From Bacteroidales bacterium (GTDB lineage: Bacteria; Bacteroidota; Bacteroidia; Bacteroidales; UBA932): DNA of 6,717 nt. Both the position numbers and the translations under genes were made by a program. Positions 1-5,842 of this stretch are shown in pieces; positions within the stretch are counted from its first letter, which is position 1, and every line of letters begins with the position of its first letter. Where the stretch lies: the NCBI GenBank assembly GCA_017509375.1, contig JAFWPT010000004.1:1-6717 (forward strand), in the 5' to 3' direction. The notes beneath the pieces were generated by a model. The model did not search any database, was not told the DNA's origin, and saw only the letters and a program-made list of their open reading frames with translations.

Positions 1-1
1 A

Positions 2-760
2 ATGCCCCTGCTGACTCCCTGGGCTGAAAAGGTAGGGAAGAAAGAACTCAGCATATTCCTCGCTGTCTGCTTGTTCACCACAATCATACCCTTCATCCGC
101 CAGTGGGCCGGCGGAGCGGCACCGGTTATTTACGGCCCCTCGGGCATTCCGAACGCCGCCAAGTATCCGCTTTGGGGCGAAGCCAGCTGGAACAGCTACG
201 GCGTGTTCTACTATCTGAGCGGTTTCATAGGCTATTTGCTGCTTGGCCTGTATTTCCGTAAATTCGTGGGTGAGCTGAGTTGGAAAAAGACCCTGGCTAT
301 AGCCGTTCCACTTTTCTTCGCTGGATTTGCGGTATGCTGCGGAGGCTTTCTACGCAGGGTCTGGGCCGACTCGCACGGCAGTTTCCCGGTTGAAGGGCCG
401 GTCGGACTCGCCGCCCTCTGGGAGGGGCCGTGGCTGAACGACACATTCGGCGTAGCGCTTATGACAGTAAGCTGGCTGTTGTTCTTCAAAAAGATAAAGC
501 ATCCCGGAAAATTCTACCGGAATATCATCGTACCATGTTCAAAGGCAGGTTACGGCATGTATCTCAGCCACTTGCTGATCCTCGGCCTGGTTTCCGCATG
601 GATACGGGGCTGGCTGAAAACCGGCGCTGACGGCGTGCTCGGAATATGGACCACCCCCGTAGAAATCTTCGCGACAGCTTTGATAAGCTTCACGGCAACA
701 GCCATCTTCTGTGTTCTGGTGCAGAAGATTCCGAAGGCGGGAAAATGGCTTATGGGCTAG
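2..760 (+). CDS. Membrane acyltransferase (acyltransferase 3 family), C-terminal part
   Basis: Integral membrane protein of the acyltransferase 3 family. These proteins move acyl groups onto sugars or other cell-surface molecules; the acceptor here is unknown. The visible 252 residues have about six hydrophobic spans (near residues 16-32, 66-84, 96-116, 147-163, 183-200 and 217-240). Before the last span is the family's late motif, 'KAGYGMYLSH' at 181-190, and the protein ends in a short basic tail. The family is usually about 350 residues and starts with an R-x-x-x-H motif, which is missing here. The ATG at base 2 therefore looks like an internal methionine, with the real start left of the window. 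The gene runs convergently into the - strand operon and shares a CTAG with it, so it is a separate transcription unit. The family call is firm; the substrate is not known. Confidence 0.85.
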   Translation: MPLLTPWAEKVGKKELSIFLAVCLFTTIIPFIRQWAGGAAPVIYGPSGIPNAAKYPLWGEASWNSYGVFYYLSGFIGYLLLGLYFRKFVGELSWKKTLAIAVPLFFAGFAVCCGGFLRRVWADSHGSFPVEGPVGLAALWEGPWLNDTFGVALMTVSWLLFFKKIKHPGKFYRNIIVPCSKAGYGMYLSHLLILGLVSAWIRGWLKTGADGVLGIWTTPVEIFATALISFTATAIFCVLVQKIPKAGKWLMG

Positions 761-1593
761 AACGCCGCCGTATCCGGGTGAGAGCCGAAGCGGGAATCGG
801 GCAGGGTCGCAATAAGGGCCATCTGCTCTTCCGTAAGTTCGAAGCCGAATACATCCAGATTCTCACGTATGCGTTCGGCATGGACCGATTTCACAAGGGG
901 CAGCACGCCGTTCTGTATACACCAGCGCACCAGCAGCTGGGCCGGGGTCCTGCCGAGTTTGCTTCCAAGATCTTTCAGCAGAGGCTCTTCCAGCAGCTTA
1001 CCACGTCCAAGGGGGCTCCACGCTTCAACCAGGATGGAATTCTGGCGGCAAAGCTCAAGCGTTTCTGCCTGAAGCAGGCCGGGATGGTACTCAATTTGGT
1101 CTACTACGGGAGCTATGTTGGCAGAAGCCAGCACGGGTGACATATGATCCACATAGAAATTGCTCAAGCCCGCAGAACGCACCAATTTTTCATCCACCAG
1201 CCTTTCCATTGCGCGCCAGGTATCCAGGTTGATGCCATCCGCCTTGTCCCCGAACTGCAAGCGGTTGGCGGGCCAATGTATCAGGTACAAATCGAGATAA
1301 TCCGTACCCAGGTCCTCCAGCGTCTTTTCGCAGGCCCTCAGGGTCTTGTCGTAGCCCCGCTCGGTGTTCCATACTTTGGAAGTGACGAATAAGCTTTCCC
1401 GGGCTGCGCCGCTCTGACGTATCCCTTCACCTACAGAACGCTCGTTGCCATATACGGCCGCGGTATCGATGTGAGTGTAGCCGGCGGAAATGGCCTCGCG
1501 CACGGCATTTATGCAGACCTCCCCGTCCGGAGTCTTGAAAGTGCCGAATCCCGGTGCCGGGATAGTACGGCCGTTAGAAAGAATCATAACCAT
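757..1593 (-). CDS. Aldo/keto reductase
   Basis: A 278-residue, probably cytosolic, NAD(P)H-dependent oxidoreductase with a TIM-barrel fold, which reduces aldehydes or ketones to alcohols. The full catalytic tetrad is visible: D43 and Y48 ('DTAAVYGNE'), K73 ('VTSKVWN') and H106 ('LIHWP'). Other family marks are 'SNFYVDHM' at 144-151, 'QIEYHPGLLQ' at 166-175, and the cofactor-phosphate region with K235-S236, R242 and N245, which suggests NADPH. Length is normal for the family. The ATG at 1591-1593 starts MVMIL; a second ATG two codons on is possible. The start lies 8 bases after the ROK kinase stop, so the gene is the last member of the operon. Its TAG stop sits inside the CTAG that also ends the convergent acyltransferase. 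The substrate is unknown; in this setting a sugar or sugar-derived carbonyl is an inference. Confidence 0.93.
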   Translation of the reverse strand: MVMILSNGRTIPAPGFGTFKTPDGEVCINAVREAISAGYTHIDTAAVYGNERSVGEGIRQSGAARESLFVTSKVWNTERGYDKTLRACEKTLEDLGTDYLDLYLIHWPANRLQFGDKADGINLDTWRAMERLVDEKLVRSAGLSNFYVDHMSPVLASANIAPVVDQIEYHPGLLQAETLELCRQNSILVEAWSPLGRGKLLEEPLLKDLGSKLGRTPAQLLVRWCIQNGVLPLVKSVHAERIRENLDVFGFELTEEQMALIATLPDSRFGSHPDTAAF

Positions 1594-1601
1594 AACAAAA
1601 A

Positions 1602-2399
1602 TCAGTCGAACAGGCTCCTCAATCCCTCAAATACTGCGCCAAGCGGAGACGGCAATATCCTTACTCCGGGAAGATCCGCCTGTAAGGGCTCCAACATGAG
1701 ACTCAGGGACTTGGATATCTGGCCACCCATCAGCAAAGTATCCAGGCCAAGCTCCTTCACCTCGTGCGCCAGCGCCTGTCCGAGCACCTCTCCGGCCTCC
1801 CTGTAGGTCTCTATCGCAGCGGCCGCTCCATCATACGCGAGTTTGGCTACAGTGTAGGCGGTCTGCCCGCAGTCCCCTGTCTTGCCGGCATAGGCAGAAC
1901 GGATTCCACGTCCGGACAGAATGTCCTCCAGGATGCCGTTTTCCCATGGCTGGTTCCATAAGGAGCGGCTTGGGGAGCCTGAAGGGTCATACTGCACTTC
2001 ACCATGTAAAGCACAGGCATAGCCAAGACCGGTGCCGAGAGTAACCAGGGCGCAATTGGAATCGTGAAGATCCATCATACGCACCGCTCCGCGTAGCACC
2101 GCGGTGACATCGTGTTCATACTTTATTTCCACAGTTCCCGGAATCCCGGCAATATCCCTGAAGTCTTCGCCGAAAACCGAGGCGAATTTATGTTTCATAA
2201 GGAAGATGCCGTTCCTGTAGTCGAAAGGCCCCGGTATAGCCACTCCAATACGCCCGAGGACGGCCGTATCTCCTACGGCCTGCCTCAGTGCATCTGCAAT
2301 CTCCTGTTTACTACCTCCGGAGACAATCGGCACCTGGCGGCCGTCATCGCATTTGATGAAAGTTCCTCCTACATCAAGCAGGATCATTCTGGTATCCAT
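1602..2399 (-). CDS. ROK-family sugar kinase
   Basis: A 265-residue member of the ROK family (repressor, ORF, kinase) in the actin/hexokinase fold, without a DNA-binding domain, so a kinase and not a repressor. Such enzymes use ATP to phosphorylate glucose, fructose, mannose, N-acetyl sugars, allose and others. Visible marks are the N-terminal phosphate loop 'LLDVGGTFIK' (7-16), 'GVAIPGPFDYRNG' (52-64), the probable catalytic D97 in 'EHDVTA', the second phosphate motif 'TLGTGLG' (120-126), 'LEDILSGRGI' (157-166) and the adenosine-side 'LLMGGQISK' (222-230). The cysteine-rich zinc motif of classic ROK proteins (CxCGxxGC) is absent; 'PWENGILED' stands where it would lie. Length is on the short side. 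The start overlaps the end of the preceding cupin-like frame by 26 bases, suggesting coupled translation; M5 is an alternative start. The family is secure, the sugar unknown. Confidence 0.9.
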   Translation of the reverse strand: MDTRMILLDVGGTFIKCDDGRQVPIVSGGSKQEIADALRQAVGDTAVLGRIGVAIPGPFDYRNGIFLMKHKFASVFGEDFRDIAGIPGTVEIKYEHDVTAVLRGAVRMMDLHDSNCALVTLGTGLGYACALHGEVQYDPSGSPSRSLWNQPWENGILEDILSGRGIRSAYAGKTGDCGQTAYTVAKLAYDGAAAAIETYREAGEVLGQALAHEVKELGLDTLLMGGQISKSLSLMLEPLQADLPGVRILPSPLGAVFEGLRSLFD

Positions 2400-2712
2400 C
2401 TCTCAAACAGGTTTTATGTATACGAATCGGTTCTTTTCCGAGGTTTTCTATTACATACTTGCCCATAGAGGCAGGCACGCAAACAATCTCCATGAATTCC
2501 ATATCGAAGAAGCGCCCGGGATGCTCCGCGCTGCGCACCCTGACCTTGTCTCCGTCCACCAGGGTAAGCACATGGAATTTCTCGCCTTTGGTGTCCTGCT
2601 CGCAGCTCTTTTCGAACTCCAGGCGGCGCAGGGAAATATACATCTGGGGATTCTCTCCCAGGATGTATTCCTCCCAGCCGTCACCCTTGCAGTCCAGGCG
2701 GGGTTTCTGCAC
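2374..2712 (-). CDS. C-terminal cupin-like domain of the isomerase, cut off by an in-frame TAG
   Basis: This 112-codon stretch looks like the last domain of the class I mannose-6-phosphate-isomerase-like protein encoded just upstream. It lies in exactly the same frame: the open frame begins at base 2748, right after the TAG at 2749-2751, and ends at the TGA at 2374-2376. The coordinates given use the first possible start, a GTG at 2710-2712 with no visible ribosome-binding site. Translation by readthrough, or no translation at all, is equally possible. Visible features fit the beta-rich tail of the family: 'LRRLEFEKS', 'FHVLTLVDGDKVRV', 'VCVPASMGKYVIENLG' and a closing 'HKTCL'. None of the isomerase metal ligands lie in this part. 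It overlaps the ROK kinase start by 26 bases. The intact frame and family-like residues argue that any break is recent or tolerated. The homology is fairly sure; separate expression is doubtful. Confidence 0.6.
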   Translation of the reverse strand: MQKPRLDCKGDGWEEYILGENPQMYISLRRLEFEKSCEQDTKGEKFHVLTLVDGDKVRVRSAEHPGRFFDMEFMEIVCVPASMGKYVIENLGKEPIRIHKTCLRDGYQNDPA

Positions 2713-2748
2713 TATGTATTCGGGGCTCTCCGGGTCGTGGATTACGGA

Positions 2749-4245
2749 CTAACGGCGGTCCTGACGAACGTTCAGCTCTCCCAGACGGGTATGGATGGGA
2801 CGCTGCTTGCCGTCGAAGTCAAGACGGAGATAATCGTACATCTTGTAGGTGTAGGAACCGATGGTGAGCGAGCCGATTTCCAGAATCACCTGGTTACGTC
2901 CGCTGGAGTGGATGGTACCGGCTGGCAGCATCACCTGAAGGCCAGGTCTGGACTCTTCATAACTCACGTACTTCATATAGTCGCAAGGCACATGGTCTGT
3001 ATCGGCGGCTTCAATCTCCTTGAAGAAAGCAGGTATGTCAGCATCGTCCCTGAAGCCGATGAAAGTCTTTGCCTCATGTCCCGTTATCACCACGTAATAG
3101 CTCTCGTCCTGGCGACCGAATTCGTTGTAGTTCTCCACGTTGAATTCACCGCCTGAATGGCACTGGATACTCATGTTTCCGGTTGAATGATAGGAATCGT
3201 CCCAATTGAAACGTATGGGGAAATAGCCTTTGTACTTCTTGACGCAGTCGCTTCCCATCAGATTCAGGCCTTCTTTATGGACGAAGGAGCAGTAATTTAT
3301 GTCCAGCAATTCGGAGCCCGCCTCCACAAGCACGCTCACCTCCATAGGGATGAAGTCGAAAACCCAGGCGGCGTTACGCATTTTCTCCGGAAGCTTGCGG
3401 AGTTTCTTCATATAGGAGCCCCCCCAAACGCCCTCCAGGTAGCAAGGCTTGGCCCTGAAGGGATACTTCACAAGCTGGGCGCATATATCGGAAAAAGCGG
3501 AAAAAGGCATCATCTGCAGATTCTCCCTGTCGTTGTCCAGCACGTACCAGTCCAGCTCTCCGGATTCGAAGAGTTTCTTGCGCAGCTGCACGGCATTCTC
3601 GAAGTCGCAGTAATAGCAGCGGCGTATGGTACGGTTGATGATGCCGGTGTGCCGCTTGCCGAGATTGGCGTACTCCCCTGCCCTGATACGCAGCATAGAG
3701 CGCATGGGAGTAAGGTCGAAGAAGCACTTCACATCGTACATATCCCGGAAGGCGGGGATTAGGGAACCGTATCCGAATACCGCCACCACTTTGCCTGGAG
3801 CCCTCCTGGAGGGGACGGATGCCTTGAAATCCTCCGCCTTTGCAGAATCCAGCAGGCCCTCATACCCGCCGTGGTAAACCTTGCCGTAGAGCAAGGTAGG
3901 GTCAATTCCTGTATCCCAGATCAGCATGGGGTCGATAATTCCGTCTATCTCCTTCCCGCTCTTGAGAGTGGCCGCGTTACAGTCTATTGCCTCGAAAGAG
4001 AGGCCGAGCAATTCGCACTCGCGGTTGAGCAGGCTCACGAAAAGGTCCCATCTGGCGGTAGTGTAGCCGTCCAGCCCAATTATTACTCCACTTTGGCGTG
4101 CCGCCTCTGCATACTGCGCCATGAATTTCTTTACGACATTTGGAGTGCCGCCGGATATTATGGACTCCGTGGTCTTGGAAGACAGTTCCGGCCTGTTGAC
4201 TGGCTTGGGGTCGTCAAAGGGGAACGGATTGTACATGAAACTCAT
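2749..4245 (-). CDS. Class I mannose-6-phosphate isomerase-like protein, ended early by TAG
   Basis: Family members interconvert mannose 6-phosphate and fructose 6-phosphate in the cytosol with a bound metal, usually zinc. This product of 498 residues has two parts. Residues from about 35 to 240 resemble the uridine-kinase-like domain found at the front of the long Bacteroidetes/Firmicutes forms; 'VIIGLDGYTTARWDLF' (54-69) sits where a P-loop would be but lacks the GKS/T ending, so ATP binding is unlikely. Residues from about 260 onward form the cupin isomerase core, with all expected ligands: Q361 and H363 ('SIQCH'), E381 ('DESYY') and H446 ('PAGTIHSSG'), then 'YKMYDYLRLD' and 'RPIHTRLGE'. 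The family runs to about 590 residues; here TAG stops it before the final cupin domain, which continues in frame to base 2374. The ATG at 4243-4245 is taken as start; M4 is possible. The true substrate may be another sugar or sugar phosphate. Confidence 0.85.
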   Translation of the reverse strand: MSFMYNPFPFDDPKPVNRPELSSKTTESIISGGTPNVVKKFMAQYAEAARQSGVIIGLDGYTTARWDLFVSLLNRECELLGLSFEAIDCNAATLKSGKEIDGIIDPMLIWDTGIDPTLLYGKVYHGGYEGLLDSAKAEDFKASVPSRRAPGKVVAVFGYGSLIPAFRDMYDVKCFFDLTPMRSMLRIRAGEYANLGKRHTGIINRTIRRCYYCDFENAVQLRKKLFESGELDWYVLDNDRENLQMMPFSAFSDICAQLVKYPFRAKPCYLEGVWGGSYMKKLRKLPEKMRNAAWVFDFIPMEVSVLVEAGSELLDINYCSFVHKEGLNLMGSDCVKKYKGYFPIRFNWDDSYHSTGNMSIQCHSGGEFNVENYNEFGRQDESYYVVITGHEAKTFIGFRDDADIPAFFKEIEAADTDHVPCDYMKYVSYEESRPGLQVMLPAGTIHSSGRNQVILEIGSLTIGSYTYKMYDYLRLDFDGKQRPIHTRLGELNVRQDRR

Positions 4246-4378
4246 AAGTTATTGTTGTTTAATGTTACAAATAATCAAACGCTATCTCTTCGAACCTGCA
4301 ACTCCCGGGCATGAGTTTCTCTACTATTATCGATCAACCCCTCCCCAGCCCCCCTTGACGGGAGGGAGAACGCAAGCG
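4246..4378. other. 133-base intergenic gap inside the operon
   Basis: This is the only real gap between genes on the - strand; the others overlap or lie within 8 bases. The half next to the isomerase stop carries the C-rich inverted repeat. A weak 5-bp inverted repeat, AACTC at 4300-4304 and GAGTT at 4313-4317, follows. The last 45 bases before the downstream ATG are AT-rich and, read on the - strand, contain 'TAGCGTTTG' and 'TTATTTG'. Both are near but imperfect matches to the Bacteroidetes -7 element TAnnTTTG, and no well-spaced -33 TTTG was found. The gap may therefore hold a second promoter or an mRNA processing site for the downstream genes, but the sequence does not prove either. No open frame or tRNA was seen. 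Confidence 0.5.
4338..4366. repeat. C-rich inverted repeat
   Basis: CCCCTCCCC at 4338-4346 faces GGGAGGG at 4360-4366, giving a 7-bp perfect stem (CCCTCCC with GGGAGGG) around a loop of about 13 bases that is itself rich in C. On the transcribed - strand it is followed by TTGATCG and not by a run of T, so it is a poor fit for an intrinsic terminator. It resembles short C-rich intergenic repeats that I recall from many Bacteroidetes genomes, but only one copy is present in this window, so the dispersed nature is from memory and not shown here. It could stabilise or attenuate the mRNA between the two isomerase genes. Confidence 0.5.
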
Positions 4379-5842
4379 TTAACGGATGTCGTAGTATTCG
4401 AAGTCCATCATTCCGGCAAAGGCCTCAAGCTGGGGGCGCCAGTCGCCGTCCGCTATGGCATAATGCTGAGTTGCCCCTATGTTCAGTATCTTTTCGAAGA
4501 GTTCCTTGACCGGAACTTCCGGCCTGAAGATTCCGTGGCTATACGTCGCCAGAAGATGTTTTATATGACTCTGCGGGGTATCTTCAGGAGACAGGCTTTC
4601 CGCCATAAACACGATAAGCTTGTATTTGCCGTCTTCTTCATACAGCCCGGCCACGGTCTTCCTGCCCGGGCTGAAACGGTTCCAGGCAAACGGAGCTCCG
4701 GCATATTTCCAGGAGGTCTTGGCAAAGCGCACGTCGCGGGCTATGATAACATTGTCCTGCCAATCCGGGTCGTTGTGGTCGTTTGGACCGGCGTGACCTC
4801 CGGCAAAGGTCCCGAAATCATCCTCTATATGGAATGGCTCGATGAAATTCACGTTCTTGCCGCTGATGAGCTTAAGCACATAAGTAATGAGGCCGGCTCC
4901 TATGTCAGCCTCCGGAACCAGCACGCTTACGTTGTCGTTGAACCACTGCGGATAGAAACCGGCACGGCAGCCGGCGGTGCGGAAGGTAGCCTGGTCTATG
5001 TCGTTGTACACATAGCAGTCAATATCGTTCTTCCGGGCCAGCTTCATTATGGCCAGGCTCGCTTTCACACAACCGATGAACTTGTCGTACTCCACGTCTT
5101 CCATCATCTTGTAGCGGGATGTAAGTTCGTCAGCGTAAGCCTGCACTTCGGCGTCGCTAAGGGCCTCTATTTCAGCTCCGTAGTCGCTATAAGGCAGGTA
5201 GTGGATTTCGGGGCCGATCTTGGTGAAGATGTCGTAATTGTCGATGTAAGTGCTCCACATCGCCTCGTTCATATTGGCCATGAGACCTACGTTCGAGCGG
5301 CGGAGTATGGCACGGGCCTTTGCTGCATCGGCGAAAATGCGCACCTGCTCCGTGACCTGACCGCGGGTTCCCATAACTGTGCGTACGTTCTTGCGGGGCA
5401 CCCGCTTGATGCTGCCGGAGCCCTCCAGGGAGCCCACCAGCGTGCCTGCGCACAGATAATCCACGAAGTCATCCTCGTCCAAAGTGGTTTCAAAAGACAT
5501 CCTAGGCTTGGCTACATTACAGAAGATGACGGGTATTTCCGGACAGTCACGCAAAAAGCGTATCCATGCGAAATCTTCGCTCCAGGACAGGAACTCCGCA
5601 TAGATGAAATCAACTTTCTCATTGAAAAACAATGATATAGCCTTCTCGGCATCCTCTCTTTCATACACTATGCCCGGATCTACGATATCCAAGAAATCCA
5701 AAGTGGCTTTAATATCTTTTACGGCCTGCTCCTTGCGCTCGCCATAAGTGCCTCTCTTAGGACCGTACAGCGCTTTGAATCTGGGAGAAGCAATGAGCAG
5801 AAGGCCCGCTTTTGCTTTCCGGTTTTTATCTTTCGCTTGCAT
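4379..5842 (-). CDS. L-arabinose/L-fucose isomerase-family protein
   Basis: A cytosolic protein of 487 residues in the arabinose/fucose isomerase fold, whose members convert aldoses to ketoses with a divalent metal, often manganese. The start used is the ATG at 5840-5842. An upstream GTG at 5866 would add eight residues but lies further inside the preceding gene and begins with a non-conserved stretch. The N-terminal part has an alternating Rossmann-like pattern ('AGLLLIASPRF', 'VDFIYAEF', 'IPVIFCNVAK'). The C-terminal part carries the likely metal ligands: E311 in 'VPEADIGAG', E335 in 'FIEPFHIEDD', H350 in 'GGHAGPND' and H460 in 'ATQHYAIADGD'. These lie near the E306, E333, H350 and H450 of E. 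coli AraA, but overall similarity to AraA looks low. It overlaps the transporter stop by 17 bases, so translation is probably coupled. The substrate is uncertain; a pentose, a 6-deoxyhexose or another aldose all fit. Confidence 0.82.
   Translation of the reverse strand: MQAKDKNRKAKAGLLLIASPRFKALYGPKRGTYGERKEQAVKDIKATLDFLDIVDPGIVYEREDAEKAISLFFNEKVDFIYAEFLSWSEDFAWIRFLRDCPEIPVIFCNVAKPRMSFETTLDEDDFVDYLCAGTLVGSLEGSGSIKRVPRKNVRTVMGTRGQVTEQVRIFADAAKARAILRRSNVGLMANMNEAMWSTYIDNYDIFTKIGPEIHYLPYSDYGAEIEALSDAEVQAYADELTSRYKMMEDVEYDKFIGCVKASLAIMKLARKNDIDCYVYNDIDQATFRTAGCRAGFYPQWFNDNVSVLVPEADIGAGLITYVLKLISGKNVNFIEPFHIEDDFGTFAGGHAGPNDHNDPDWQDNVIIARDVRFAKTSWKYAGAPFAWNRFSPGRKTVAGLYEEDGKYKLIVFMAESLSPEDTPQSHIKHLLATYSHGIFRPEVPVKELFEKILNIGATQHYAIADGDWRPQLEAFAGMMDFEYYDIR

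Noticed and set aside
646..1140. A 164-codon open frame on the + strand across the acyltransferase end and the reductase
   Set aside because: It overlaps two genes with firm motifs in other frames and resembles no protein I recognise.
2749..2751. TAG reassigned to an amino acid across the genome
   Set aside because: TAG also ends the reductase at a normal family length (757-759) and the acyltransferase (758-760), so at least those TAG codons act as stops.
2353..3156. A 267-codon open frame on the + strand opposite the ManA-like gene and its cupin tail
   Set aside because: It has no family motif and crosses gene boundaries of the well-supported - strand genes.
4338..4366. Intrinsic terminator after the AraA/FucI-like isomerase
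   Set aside because: The hairpin is not followed by a T run on the - strand, the loop is long, and the genes on both sides look functionally linked.
4369..4380. AACGC/GCGTT palindrome at the isomerase stop codon as a regulatory hairpin
   Set aside because: The arms leave a loop of only two to four bases and the repeat includes the coding end, so chance is a sufficient explanation.
4121..5635. A long open frame of 504 codons on the + strand, opposite the AraA/FucI-like isomerase
   Set aside because: It is longer than the sense gene, but its translation shows no recognisable domain. The - strand frame has clear family motifs, metal ligands and an operon overlap, so this is an antisense shadow.
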